From positions 997,001 through 1,061,000 of the forward strand of contig JASJOG010000115.1 of the NCBI GenBank assembly GCA_030142905.1: a stretch of DNA of 64,000 bases. Reading direction: 5' to 3'. The position numbers and the translations under genes are program-made. Every line of letters starts with the position of its first letter. Position 1 is the first letter of the stretch. This document shows positions 10,688 through 23,160 of this stretch, piece by piece. The DNA is from Heliopora coerulea. Its lineage: Eukaryota > Cnidaria > Anthozoa > Scleralcyonacea > Helioporidae. Below the pieces are notes generated by a model, which made no database searches, had not been told where the DNA came from, and was given only the letters and a program-made list of their open reading frames with translations.

Positions 10688-10802
10688 AGAAAGTTTTTCT
10701 GAGAAAACAGCTTGAGAGCGTGCGTATTAAGAGTTTTAATTTAGTTTTAATTATAATTTAATCCATTTTCACTGCAAAAATAATTGGAATAAATAAGAAT
10801 AA

Positions 10803-10940
10803 AGTAAAAATGAAAATATTAAAACAAAGGAGGAAAGAAAGAAGGAAAGAAAAAGGGAAGAAAGAAGGAAAGAAAGAAAGAAAGGATGAAAGAAAGAAAG
10901 AAAGAAAAAAAGAAAGGAAGGAAGGAAGAAATAAATAAAT
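10803..10940. repeat. GAAA/GGAA-type purine-rich microsatellite
   Basis: Nearly uninterrupted purine tract on the plus strand made of AAAG, GAAG and AAGG units, ending in AAAT repeats. The minus frame across it is low-complexity Ser/Phe/Leu and not a gene. Confidence 0.85.
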
Positions 10941-11220
10941 AAAGATCAGAAAGAAAAATAATAGTGTGGAAAGATCCCAGCAAACGTTGGAACTATACAA
11001 AAGTAGTAGTCCAGCCTATAGTAAAAGGTAAAAAATCTTTTTATAGTCTATATAAAAAGGAAAAAACCCAAAAAAAAACAAACCTAATCATAAAATATCT
11101 GAAAGTTAACTATATGACGAGAGAGAAAATAATTTGTCCAAGTTACTAGGAGTCTTATAAGGGTCAAAGTCTTTATTTTCAAATTTTCTTTGCTAAGAAA
11201 AGCATGATTATGAAGCAGCG
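10941..11220. other. Intergenic, no gene seen
   Basis: A-rich sequence with no recognised coding or structural feature. Confidence 0.35.
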
Positions 11221-11244
11221 TTTAATTAACTGGATACCTTCTAT

Positions 11245-11640
11245 CACACACCACACAAATCACGTAGACCACTGACATCACACACAAATCACACACACCG
11301 AATACATATATGCAACACGCACCACACAAATCTGACATACACCACCCTGACGCCATACCCACAACACACTCACCTGCAACACCGACAGAACCCAAAACAA
11401 TACATACTATACTACGCACGCATTATTACACCCACACACCCACACAAGACTCACAAACAACACGCCACACCCGCAAGACACACCGCCTGCAACACCTACG
11501 ACACAACACAATGCATACTATACAACGCACACACAACCTACTCAGAAACCGCCCATATCACCTGGGACTCAACTCACGACACGTGCAGTACTCACACCAC
11601 GTGCAGTACTCACACCACACACAACTGACACACTGCCACG
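11245..11640. repeat. Degenerate CA/ACC-rich low-complexity tract
   Basis: Irregular CACA, ACACC and CACAA words dominate, with a short direct repeat of CACGTGCAGTACTCACAC near 11580-11615. Frames on both strands here are compositional artefacts. Confidence 0.75.
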
Positions 11641-12402
11641 AGGAATGGAGGCGAGACGAGGTCGTCCTTTCAGTCCCGTATACACTACCAAGTTTTCCTT
11701 GACAATTTCTCTTTGAAAATTTTTTCTTGACAATTAAGGAGCCTTGCTCAAAATCTGGTTATGACAGTTTTTGGAAAAGGCGACTTGTCAAGGGAAACTT
11801 GTCAACTTTTTCGTACTCAAGAGCAACTTGGTCGCATGTATAAGTCATTAGCCTTCATATCATCGACAAAACTACTTTGCTGTTTATTGTAAAATCCATT
11901 GAGAAATAACAAAATCTTCAGAGTTATAATGATATTTATAATGTCTCGGCTTAAGTATTATAGACTATGTAATAAATAGAAGGCGATGAAACAACTATGA
12001 GAGGAAAATCAGGAAAGACAATACCTCATAGTTACAGGGATGTGGCAACCTGCGTTATGTTGGCTCATACAAGATGAATTGTATTTGACTGAAATTGAGC
12101 TGAAATGGATCCAGACGTTGCATTTCGGTCAATTTAAGTCCAACAGAATTCACATATTGTTTTAGGTTTTCTTTTTTGCCGTGGACACCTATGTTTGCAT
12201 CAGAAACAGCGGTGATTTTCTGAATTGTTTTCTGCTTGTCTGCCTGCTTTTTTGCTGTCTCTAGGAGCAGAATGTGGTAATATTTACCGATATTTTCTTT
12301 TAAATACTTCTCCTGTTCTCCTCCCCCAGCTACTGTATTAGCATTTCCTGCCTTTCACTGACGACCATTGACCATTATGATAAAATGTTGCATATAATAT
12401 AG

Positions 12403-12405
<3 letters not shown>
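11641..12405. other. Intergenic, no gene seen
   Basis: No coding exon recognised. It includes a few short direct repeats of the words CTTGACAA/CTTGTCAA at 11700-11800. Confidence 0.35.

Positions 12406-12453
<48 letters not shown>
12406..12453. repeat. (TA)n microsatellite
   Basis: Uninterrupted AT dinucleotide run of about 48 bp. Confidence 0.95.
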
Positions 12454-12456
<3 letters not shown>

Positions 12457-12616
12457 TGCTTACGACTAAGGCGCGCGAGCTTACTTCAAGTGAAGGTGCA
12501 AACGATTCCTCAGCTCAATGGGGGTGAAGTTCCCAGTAGGGGGAGCTGAACTACAGGGTAGTAAAGATCTCTAATGTTATCTCCATGGGTATGAGAGGAA
12601 AATAATCGTAGTAAAC

Positions 12617-12795
12617 GAGAAAGTTCAAAGGTTTTGGTAACTGCCGTGACTGATTGCAAAAAATCCCAACGTTTGGAGCAAAGGTCAGTCGTCAGAGAAA
12701 GAAACGTGTTTTCTCTCACGAAAGGCCTTTGCTTTAAACGTTGGAATTCTTTGCGATCAGTCGCGGCAGTTACCAACCTTGGAACTTTTTACCTT
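12617..12795. mobile_element. Foldback MITE, ~180 bp
   Basis: Arms AAGTTCAAAGGTTTTGGTAA... and ...TTACCAACCTTGGAACTTTT are inverted copies, with matching inner blocks CCCAACGTTTGGAGCAAAGG / CCTTTGCTTTAAACGTTGG. Mismatches and small indels show moderate age. The two opposing frames across it are mirror translations of one palindrome, not genes. Confidence 0.7.
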
Positions 12796-14403
12796 ATTTA
12801 TCACTGTCTACGCAGTGTACTATTTTTGACAATTCTGGTTCACTCAGATTTATCCTTGAAATATTGAACCGCTATCTTTTCAAAAGCAGGAAATAACTGA
12901 GCTACCAATACCGAGCGATTTGATTGAGATTGACTTTGGTCACCATTGTCCTTATGTCTTTAGTCAGTATTATCTGATTTGAAATGTTCATGAAAATCTT
13001 TCTGATAATTTTGGAAACATTTGATATCCCCCACCGAAAGCGGCATGATTTTCAATTGAAGCCCTTTCAAGGGGGCCGTTTTCAGCATCCCCAATACTAC
13101 AGATAAAATAAGAGAAATGATTTTTCGAAAGTCGTCCCACGAACATTTATTTTTAACTCGTTGGATTCTGCGTCATTCTAACAAGACGCAAGTTCCGTTC
13201 TGCCCTCTCCCTCTCTCAGATGTTATTGTTTTTTCAATGAGAAAAGAAAAAGAATTTGGTTCAGTTATAGCGGATTTTCAGTGGAAGTTTCCTGGATTTG
13301 GCTTAGATGATTTCCGATAATGCCCTTGGGAAGCCTCTGAAGTTGAAGTTTCCTTTCTATCTTGTAATATTTTTTGACATCAACCTGTCGTGGGTGAGGA
13401 AAGGGTTAGGCTAAACTCAGGAATGTGGCGCCAGTGTGTCTAGCAAACGAATAACCTCTTCTAGACTTAAATTTTGACTGCTTTAATTGATTCAGTTAAC
13501 TTCAACTAAAAACATTGCTTAAGGTTTTCAACGTGGTTGAATATCGACAAGAACGGTAACAACGTTGAGTAGTGTTGAAACATTTAACAATATTCAATGT
13601 CATTCAAATAATTATGGCGTTGTTCAAACAATGAGGTGTAAATGTTCTTCAAATTCGTTGATCATGTTGAATTTAACAACGATGAACTGTGAAGGTTGAA
13701 AACATGTGACCAAATCGTAATTCTTACTAAGCACTTCACTCCAATACATAATTCGAGGAAAAGAGTGAAAAAGTCATCTTTTGTTCTTGTTCCGTAGTTC
13801 GTGTTTTTGTCAGACAGCTCCAGAGGAAAGCAAGACTGGAGAATAGATTTTCCTCAGTGGCAGAAATCAGAAGCAAACTCATTTTAGTTTAAAACATTTA
13901 GCTAACTTTATTTTAGTATACATACATATTTTACACCCTCTAACTTTCGCGAGGGTTTCGTAATACACCTTACGTAAGTCGATCAAAAATTCCAGCAAAC
14001 AATTACAAAGCAATACCGTAGTCACAGATGACAAACAAGTCACGAAATGTACTATCAACAAGCTAAATGATTGTCTCTCTGTCTTTTCTTCTTGAGCAAA
14101 TGTTCGCACATCACTTTGATCGAGACGTTTAGTGGTTCTAACTGCTCTCCCAGTAGGTAACAATAAATCTCATTACGACTGCAAGTCTACATTCATAATT
14201 CAAGCGGTCTTTGAGCCTGGCGCAGATGGTTATGTGGTAAACAGAAACATTTATCTTGTAAGTTTAAGGGTATTTACTAATGGTCGAATCCTCTTTTTGC
14301 CCTTCGCTTTCGACGTCGAAACTTTTGTAGCTGTAGGGCGGCTTTCCAGCATTTTTCCCGCGGTTAAACGCACATTGAGTTAACTTTGGGATTTTGCTCA
14401 AAC
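12796..14403. other. Intergenic; possible distal exons of the BH3 candidate
   Basis: No confident exon. A minus-strand frame at 13879-14163 includes a hydrophobic run (SFSLLIVHFVTCLSSVTTVL) that could be a membrane segment of the upstream BH3 candidate, but no splice junction joins it in phase, so this is only a possibility. Confidence 0.25.
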
Positions 14404-14646
14404 CTGGCCATAATTCGTGATTTCGTAAGTGTCCTTTCGCACTTTTTCAAGGTTATCTCCAACGACACGCAAGATTTGTCCGATCACCGTGATTGTTGTG
14501 TGCTGTCTCAACCTGTTGTCACTTTCGTTTTCATCTGTGTTTGAATTCCTTGTGTTGAGTATTATTTGCTCTAGTTCTCCTCCATTGATCTCGACAGATC
14601 GACTTGACGATAGCTGTGGTTTACCACTTGATGTCTTCCAACCCAT
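14404..14646 (-). CDS. Candidate first coding exon of a BH3-only-type protein
   Basis: The open frame starts at an ATG (14646-14644), preceded by an in-frame stop, and encodes about 81 aa before a possible donor (CAG|GTTTGA at 14404/14403). Residues 54-67 (VIGQILRVVGDNLE) fit the BH3 pattern: hydrophobics I55, L59, V62 and L66 with G63-D64 in the invariant places, the spacing seen in vertebrate BIM. The rest is polar and Asn/Ser-rich, as in disordered BH3-only proteins. The exon is divergent from the Bcl-2-family gene whose start lies 485 bp away. What is seen is the motif and frame; the function is inferred. Downstream exons are not identified, and a chance match to this short degenerate motif cannot be excluded. 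Confidence 0.4.
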
Positions 14647-15130
14647 GGATATATCGAGCTGTGTAAGATGGTTTTAGTTTCTGAACTGTCGTGAACTCTA
14701 GTACCTCTTAATCGTAACTGCTGCTTTTCAAGACTTTGACAGGTAGAAACACTGTGGCGTATATTGAATAACCCATAAACGTTAAAAATAAAGACGGACG
14801 TCAGAGTTTACGTCAGATCCCAAACCAAGCGTTAAACTTTAACCATTGTTTTCCCACTGATTTCCCTGCGGTGTTTCGGAGTTTGGGATAGTCGTTACCA
14901 TAGAAATATTACGTTAAGTGCCAAATTTAGCTAAAAATAAAACACCTTTTCTTCCTGGTGTGATACATTACGCGTTAAGTTTCACTTTCGCTCACAACTA
15001 AGTTCCGGAGTTGGTGTCTTGACCACGGACATTATAAACTTCGTCTACGTGGGAAGTTCTTCATTCTGTTTGCCTTCACGGTCGTATATTTTTCTGATAT
15101 AACAGTTAATTCATCATCACATCAATTTAC
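14647..15130. promoter_or_regulatory. Possible bidirectional promoter between BH3 candidate and Bcl-2 gene
   Basis: Region of 484 bp between two divergent start codons. It should hold the Bcl-2-family 5' UTR and promoter. No canonical TATA box is obvious. Shared control is an inference from spacing alone. Confidence 0.3.
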
Positions 15131-16657
15131 ATGGCACCTAACTATAAAGATACTTTACGTACTGATAAACGGACGGTTTCGAAGAACTCCCACAAGAACT
15201 TCAATGCTCATGATATCGACGGAAGAATGGCTGAAGAAACGTTTGCCATTATCCACTATGTCATCTTTTCTTCAACTGGACGACCTACCAATAGTTCTCC
15301 ATCGCACGTGGCTGTAAAATTTTGCAAACTGGTCAACGATATGTTAAGCAAGCATGAAGTTTTTAACTGTATTTGTGCCAATCTCGACCTTTCTCCTTCG
15401 AACATCACGAGAGATTTTAACGGAGTGGCTGAAAGCATGTTTGAAGACAGTCGAATGAACTGGGGAAGATTAGTAGCTCTTGTTGCATTTAGTGTTAAAG
15501 TTGCCGAGCACTTTCGCAGTCAAGGTTACCAAAGTCAGGAGGATATTGTAGTCGATTTAGCCTCGAATTTCATTGTCTATAAAGCTGGACCGTGGATTGT
15601 AGACAAAGGTGGTTGGGTAAGTTTCTTGTTTCTTTTAATTCTCAGGGAACCTCACAAAAAGTAATAAAGCGATTAAATTAAAGTTTTTTAAATCTTCCTG
15701 ATCTAAGGTAGAGTTTACGTTTCAGAATACTCATCTTCTACCAAGAACGATCTTATTGTAGAAGAGCAACTCCGGAAGGAAGCTTATTTGGGGAAGCCAT
15801 GTCTTGTGACACGTTTCAATTGTTGTAGATCAAACCAACTACTGAACACTTTTAAATGCTTTAATCGACAAACTTAAGTCAAATTAGATTTATTTATTCA
15901 GGTTAAATTAAGTTGAGAACCCTAGAATACGCTGATGGATTGTTGTACTCAAAGTCTTAGTCCCTTGATGAATACTCGAAATTTCTTTCGTCATATATAA
16001 ATTGAATTCGACAATGCACAGAGAAAGGTTCTCATCTTTTTTCTCACCATTGATATTTTTTTACTCTGAATTTAAGAATGAATTCATTGTATTGGGAACA
16101 AAAGGCATTTTATTAAAAAATGTTAAAAATTGTCCGATCTCCTTGTCTGATGCTGAATCATCCTTACCATATAAGGTATCAGGCCATTTCTTGACTTTGA
16201 AGTAATATTGAAGGAGACCTTGAGCAATCTTGGTCAGGTGATGTGAAAAAAAGAAGCATCACGTTCCATGTTGACCCATATTTAGAGAATTGAAACAATG
16301 AAATATTTACTCTGACCTTGAATAATCTCAGAGTCAGATGGTGTGAAAATGGGAGTTTCAATTATCTTTCTCATTGGTGGGGGTAAGAACATTCCTGTCA
16401 TGGGATGGTCAATTGGCTGTTGGATATCAGCCAATATTATAATGAAAGAATTTCAAAATGATTACCTAATACTCTATGAATTGTGGTGAATCTTTTCTTA
16501 ATTTTCTCTCTAGGGTGATGTTGTTACACACTTTGCTGACACAGAAAGTGACACTGGCCTATTTTCAGTTCGAAATGACAGATGGTTCAAAGGGATTTTG
16601 GTGACTGCCACTGCAACAATTGGTTTAGGAGCTCTCTTTGCTGTTACATGCAAATAA
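15131..16657 (+). CDS. Bcl-2-family apoptosis regulator, two exons
   Basis: Exon 1 is 15131-15616 and exon 2 is 16514-16657. The GT-AG intron is phase 0, and the protein is 209 aa, typical for the family. BH1 is MNWGRLVALVAF (NWGR at residues 110-113). BH2 is WIVDKGGW at 155-162, with the intron cutting directly after this GGW, the conserved Bcl-2-family intron position. The C-terminus (about 188-207, GILVTATATIGLGALFAV) is a hydrophobic tail followed by CK, typical of an outer-mitochondrial or ER anchor. A BH3-like helix probably lies around residues 61-76 (AVKFCKLVNDMLSKHE) but lacks a clean LxxxGD. Intact NWGR suggests a pro-survival, perhaps Mcl-1-like member, but BAK-type proteins also carry it, so polarity is unresolved. 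It would control mitochondrial outer-membrane permeability. Confidence 0.88.
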
Positions 16658-19600
16658 GTTTCTCCTCTATCATCTGGTGTGTTTTTAATAGTGTTACATC
16701 AAATTATGCAACAGTTACTCTGGATAAAGAATGTTATAGTATGGCTGAAAAACATGTCATCTTTACATGTCCTGCTCTGTAGACAAATACAAGATTTGAA
16801 TTAGTTTTGAAATAGGGATTGGTTTACAGATGATTTCAGTGTAAAATCTCATATCATTTCCTTGGTGTCTTATTCTACTATACTGATGTATTGAGGTTTT
16901 CCACATGCTGGGATAACGACACTACCAGAACATCAACATTGCCGGTATACCTGCGAACACCAGAAATGATACACAGGTATGCTACATTTGTAGAAACTCT
17001 GTGTAAAACTCCATGCCTTCATGCGAAGTGCTAACAAAAAGCACTAATCTTTTCATCAGGTATCAGCATACCTTCCCAAAAGAGACTAAGATTACAAGTA
17101 GAACCATTTAAAATTCTAGATCTTAAGAGCTAGCATGCTAGCAAAAATTGTACAGGCTTATAGTGGTATACTGGCACCAGGTCTTCCTCATACTAACCAT
17201 TCCTAATTTTAAAGAACTATAGAGAAATGATGTGTATATGTTATTGATTCAAGCCTTGTAAATGTTATGGAGGAGGGGGTTGGTGCCTCCTCTGATGGTT
17301 TTACTTTGACCTTAGCCAGAAAATTTTTAATTTATTAACTAGAAACCCAACTCGTTGCACCTCACATGTAGAGGCTTCTGTCAACCATTGTGTTGACAGA
17401 AAACCATGTAGAATTAACTTTTTCTTCAAAAAATTAAATGTATCAGTAGCTAGTAAAATTGTAACCACTCACATAATTCTTCTCCTTATATAAAAGCCAT
17501 GTGACAAGAATAGTCTGAGAACTAGAGTGAGAACTTCAGCATAATTCACCTTTCAATACACTGCATCTGCTTTGCTACACATCACTTTTCTAGCTTGCGC
17601 TTTTTGCATCACAATAATTACATAAGGACAATGTCTTTTTAAAATTTAATAATTTGTTAGTAGTTTTAGTCAAGCTGTTACAGAATGCTAATGCATTGCT
17701 TACATATCACCAGAGTCACTTGTTTATGATTAGAATCCTCCTAGCTGTCCTGTTCTTTTATGGGACTGAGATCAAATGTGTAGGGTAACGTGTAACAGAT
17801 TGACTGAGACTGTACAGTTTGATATGAAAAAATTATTCTCTTCACAATGTTGACAATCTGTTGTAATTACTACATGTACCATAAATATGTATTTCTGCAT
17901 TTATGATAGATATTTACAAATTTAGGAAAACCTTTTCGAAGCATGTTACATTTTAAAAACCGGGCTCAAAGTGCCATTTTAAGATCATTACAATGCGAAA
18001 TAACCTCAACTCATGAAGGGGTGAGGTTGTACTTTGGAATTTTATCCTGGCCAATGCCAGATGATTATATTCAGCAAAGTGGGGCACCTGCCATCAGCTC
18101 TTACTGGGTTAATCGTGGATTACTGAAAATTTTCCTGACAAACACCAGAGCATACAATTAATAAATTGTGGAACATCATTTAATATCCTTTTGACTGAAA
18201 GACTTGAAAAAAAGGTTTAAAAAGAACACAGGCAAACAAAATGGCTAATAAATTTGTATCCTAGTTTAACTCTCATAATGATTATTTTCTGAATAACTCT
18301 CTCCTGATGCTTGTGCAAAGGATGATTAGTGCCAATCTAAAAATCATAAAGGATAAAAGTGTTGAGACTTTTCAACAAAACTACTGCTTTATAAGAGGGA
18401 ACCATACCTATTCCTTTAAAAAAAAAACCCCAAAAAAAACCCAAAAACATTTTCTTTGGGTAGTCTCCTCTCTCTCTCTCCGAACAATGTTGAAACATGC
18501 TTTTCCAGCACTTTCACTACCTATCTATCCTTCAAGTGCCCTCGGGATATCTTGTCATTTGCTATTGTGTCCTGAGGTTGCAGCTCCTTCAGATAACACT
18601 GTCACATGGTTAAAACATAGGAAGGAGTGTGGGTGGGAAATGATGTATGACAAATGAAGATAAGAGAATGTATGGTTTTAAGGAGAAGGTTTTTTTTCTG
18701 GGAGTGCCTCAATTACTTTCGCTCCTGATTATTGGATTACCAGCTAATCTGTTTTAATTCCACTATATTTGGTTGTCCTGAACAGTTCAAATTTCATAGC
18801 ATGACACCTTTTTTCCAACTTTGTTTGGTAGTATCCTCAGAGTTATGCCTCACAATTTTCAGTAATCCAAGATTAAGTTCATCAACTTTTGAACATTGAA
18901 CCCTGGTGTTTGAAATGTTTACACTAGTTTAACAAGTGCTAACAGCAAGTACAATGTGGATGTTTACCATGCAACCTTGTACTGTTGGTTACATTGCTGG
19001 AGTACAGTGAATAGTCAAAGTAAAGTTACAGGCAGAAAGTATTTTTAGTTGAAGGAGTTCCAGGAGTCAAGTGAATAATAATACTGTACAGTGTTCTTTA
19101 TTGGATACTATTGGTAGCCATAATATGGCATGTAAAGCATAACTGAGAACTAATGTTAGTAACATGTTTGTTTGTACTTGTATAACCAAATTGAACACTT
19201 GTAATATTTAGTGAATTGTTAATAAAATATTCTCTTATATTCTTCAAATCATTCAAGGCAATAAACCTGCTTATATAGCAGCAGTGGATTCAAAGGAGAG
19301 GGGATTAGGAATAAAAATGACATTTTTAAAAAAATCAATTTATAAAAAATCAGTTTTAAAAAACAGTTTTGCAAAAATGCGTGAGATAGTTTGGCTGGAA
19401 ATTTCTATAGTTTGCTCACATGTTTAGCTGCATTGATTAAGTTTGATAAAAGTCTAAGAGAAGATTTTATAAGATCCTCCAAATACAGTTTTAGATGCTG
19501 AAATGATAAAAAAATTTTCCAGACATGAAAAATTACTCCCTTCTTGTGAACCTAAGAATTTGGGAGTGAGATAAGTTTATCAAATTTAAATACTTGTGGA

Positions 19601-20286
19601 CAAGCATCACCAGGGTTTAAAAATCTTCTGCCAGAATAGTTGGTGAACTTTTGAGCTTGAGTCTTATCAAAGGTTAGTTTGTCAAATCATGCATTCAATA
19701 TCGATTTCTGATTAACATAATTATTATGTATTTGTATTAGAGCTTCTTCAAAGAAGAGACCTATCCTTGATGGTTCTTAGTTAATATTGGTGAGGGTACA
19801 TACCTCTGGCAGGTCTTACCATGCCATACTGATCAAAGATAAGCAACCTGAGAAAGGAAGGACCCTGGTCCTCCAGCTTAGAGGTTATCTGTGGATCCAA
19901 TCACTCCATACTGTGTGCAAAATGGAAAGTGAAATGGGAGATTATTAAGAAATTTGCTGCACTGGAAGTTAGTACTACCACTAGTGCCCTATACAAGGAT
20001 TCATCTGTTGAGAGGACAGTAGAACCATGGGTATAGGCCCAGCAAAAAGGAAGGCTGCAAACTGAGGCAGTCACAGCTATAACCTTACAAGAAAGAGGAG
20101 ACAAGTAGCTGGAATGTTGGAGTATTGCACTGAATATGAAAGATGACTCAAGTTGAAGGACATTCAAGAAGCTTTGGTATTGCAATCCCTTAGGAATACT
20201 GATATGCTTAGTTTGGTAGAGCAAGGAGCCTGATTAAACCGCAGGCTCGTTGGGTGCTTTCAGGTTAAACAGGTCAGTGAGTTAAA
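16658..20286. other. 3' flank of Bcl-2 gene and intergenic DNA
   Basis: No further exon recognised. AATAAA hexamers occur on the plus strand (for example 18160-18165 and near 19216) but none can be assigned to the Bcl-2 gene. A diverged relative of the 3157-3362 MITE may lie at about 18720-18905. A 107-aa minus frame at 19901-20224 is unrecognised. Confidence 0.35.
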
Positions 20287-23160
20287 ATGGCGTCGCTCTC
20301 GTCAGAAGACGTGAAGAATGTATATCGTTGTGAGAATAAGGAGAAACGCCGGGAGTTGCTTATAAAAGCCTTGAGTTATCCAGAATTTGATGAAGAGGAA
20401 GACATGAGGCCTTCGATTTTGCTGGATTTCTATCTTGAAAGTTTAAACTTCGCTTCCGAACAAGGGTTGACATGGCAACAGGGTTTGAGATTGTTTGAAT
20501 TGATGAACGAACTCCGTGAAAATGCTTTAGGTAAATAGTATGCTCTAAACTCAGTGTAAAATAATGATTTAGGTAGGAGTTAAATGGTACGTAACAATAC
20601 CCCGAAAATGGAATGACTTATACTTTACTTATTTCGCTGTACAGCCAAAAATTTATGTTGAACGTGCTCCGGGATTCCGGGCCATTTGTCACGGATGTCA
20701 AGTTTTGGAGAGTATTGAGCTGAGGTTGTAATTTCATGAAACTATTTTGTTTCATGCTGTACAGATATCAATAATTACCGTTGAGAAAATAAAGCAGAGA
20801 GGGTTGGAATGAAATTGGTATCAGAGTGATAACTACAGCTGTACCCAGGGGGGAGGCGACTAGAAGGAGGATGGGGGGTCATAACCCTTGCCCTTTTAGT
20901 GGGAAATGGTATGTTTGCGCTCTTAGTGACAGATTTTTGATCTCACTTCTTAAAGCCACAAGATCTACTTCACTCGAAATGATCAAATTTGCCTGGAGTG
21001 TGCCTTTTTAACAACCATCTAACCCTGCCCTTGGAAATTTCTGGTTGTGCCCCTGTGTAGCTGGATACACATGGTTAGTGTGTTGTGGAAAATTGATGGT
21101 ACCAAGAAAGATGGAGGCTGTACATTTTTCATTATGCTTTGCAAGCTAAAATTAACTTTAATACAAGTTAAAGAACATTTAACTTATTGCAATGAATTAA
21201 GTTGGTACAGACTCAAAAGTCCACTTGTAGTGACTAGGCATATATTACTAAAAGGACTTGTTTATCTAAAATATAAATTAAACAGTATATGGGTAAAAAT
21301 ATTAAAAAGAAATGGATATTTTGGCCCAGATACTACCACCTTTGCCAGCAAATTGGCTTGGTAACAAAAGCCATACTATCTTGCCCAAAATATCTGTTCC
21401 TTTTTAACATTAATTTTAAACCAGGGACAACATATTTTTTATTTATACCAATCCCTTCTACACGGAAGAACTATCTTATTGCTAAATATAATCTTTGTGA
21501 AATCCATATAATCCTCTATTTCAGCAAGATATACAATATCTACTGAGCACAAGGTATTGCTATGAAGAGTTCAAGTTGTCATATTTTTTGATACTGTTAA
21601 TTAAATATATTGTAAGGTTATAGGTCCCAATGTGGACTTGTTGAAGTTGTACAATTTCTAAGGCCTATTGAGCACCAGAATAAATTGCTGAACTTATAAT
21701 TGTCTTTTCATTCAAATTTTTCCCTCTTTTTTAAGACCTACCACTTTTGGAAGCTATAGAGCTTTTCAAGACTAGATTAAACAGTTGTGGGACCCGTACA
21801 ATTTTTCAGCCAGAAAGGATTACCTCTGTCGTGGACTTTGTGTTTTCATTATTTTTCAACCACTTTCATTTGTACAAGTTTGTCTTCAACTGTGAAAGGG
21901 AATCTGTCACAACAAGTTATTGTCTCAGCATTGAGACCCCACCTCAAGACCTTCCAGCCTTGACTGAGGGAGTGGAAGAGAGTAAATGGCACTGCCAACA
22001 AGTGTTGAAGAATGTTGAGGAAGAGCACCACAAAAGAAACATGGTTAGTATGATTGTTAAAGGTGAAATATTACCACTGTCTTGTTAGTGAACTAATGTT
22101 TTGTCATAACTTGGATTGTCTTGAACAAATAATTGTGATAATTGAAGGTTAAGCCAATAACTTAGTTTTGATTTGGGATGGTCTTGATAAACTAACTGGC
22201 CAAGTAGTAGATTATTTCCTTTAAACATCTGCCATAATAATTCTGTTATCTGGCCTGATAACTGTCCATACAAAGATGTTAAACACTACTTTTTTTGTGA
22301 AATTCTGAAGAATTAGTTAAAAAAAATTGATGAATTATGTATTGAAAATTTTGTTAATGCTACCACACAAAGTGGCATCACGTTCCATATCTTGGGCGCA
22401 AAAAGCCTGTCATTGAAAACGGATCCAGATGTCTAGGTTTTGTCAAAATCTTATTCATGGTTCTGTTTTACCATTCAAGTAAATTAATTGATTAATTGTT
22501 CATCTTTGATTTGAAGAGTTTTAGTTTTAACTCAAGGTTGGCACAACCAACTTTGAAAAATTATTAGTGCAAAGAGGTAAAATAAATACCATCTGGTATT
22601 TGACCAGGTCTATTGTAACAAGCTGGCTTATTCAACAAAAATTGCAATCTTGCACTCCTCCAGTTTTGATGTAAATTCAACCACTGACTGAATTTTTTAC
22701 CATGATGTGATGTTAATAGCAGCTGTTTTCTACACATGTGATAGACACTGGAAGGCATTTTATGAGTACCTGTTGTTCAATAATAGAACTAGACTTTCAC
22801 AATACTTTGATAATTCTGAAATGGTTTTTACATTCATTAAGATTGACAACATATTTTTTCCTAAAGGAGAGGCAACTAGTGTTTGACTTGGAAATACAAA
22901 GACTTGAGTCACTTCTTAACAAAAAGCTTGCAATGCTAAATGGCAATAAATGCCTGAGTACTGATGAACTAAAATCCATTGTGAAAGAAACCACAGAGAT
23001 GTATGTTGCTTCAGCTGGATTGACCATTAAATTCTTGATTGAGGAAAGCCAAGAAAATCTGATGTGTCAATATTCAAAAGTGGCTGCAAATGCAACAAAT
23101 AGAGTACAAAGAACTGGAACATTACACTCACCAAATGGTCTGTCCTTAAAAAAAAGGTGA
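20287..23160 (+). CDS. C8orf74: C8orf74-like protein, three exons
   Basis: Exons are 20287-20530, 21736-22043 and 22867-23160. GT-AG introns are in phase 1 and phase 0, and the product is 281 aa, close to the human protein (about 290). The N-terminus shows VKNVYR...PEFDEEEDMRPSILLDFYLESLNFA, matching the vertebrate order VKEVF...WEEFDEQRDSRRSILL. Exon 2 carries FFNHFHLYKFVF and the TPPQDLPALTEGVEESKW block, matching RHYKLYQYV and the PPHPLPLAEGM segment. Exon 3 is helical and charged (LEIQRLESLLNKKLAML), probably coiled coil. The human protein has no established biochemical role that I can cite, so none is assigned. No defects are visible. The first-exon frame reads only two codons past the donor before a stop, consistent with the splice model. 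Confidence 0.88.
20840..21054. mobile_element. MITE copy A inside C8orf74 intron 1
   Basis: Shares order and wording with 28887-29094: a GGGGGG tract, CCCTTGCCCTTT, then AGCCACAAGATCTACTTCAC, AAATGATCAAA, and an end GGTTGTGCCCCTG. The left boundary is approximate. It looks like a non-coding, possibly hAT-type element. Confidence 0.5.

Larger units (their letters stand above)
10316..10731. repeat. Head-to-head palindrome of a tRNA-derived SINE
   Basis: Two near-perfect inverted arms of about 195 bp (10316-10511 and 10536-10731) surround a loop of about 24 bp. Each arm holds one tRNA-like head (minus at 10361-10436, plus at 10612-10687). The arms differ at scattered positions, e.g. GGTTCGATTCC against GGTTCAATTCC. 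Confidence 0.85.

Noticed and set aside
11222..11702. Opposing frames of 65 and 130 codons
   Set aside because: Both are compositional products of a CA-rich low-complexity tract.
12510..12867. Two similar proteins on opposite strands
   Set aside because: They are mirror translations of one palindromic MITE.
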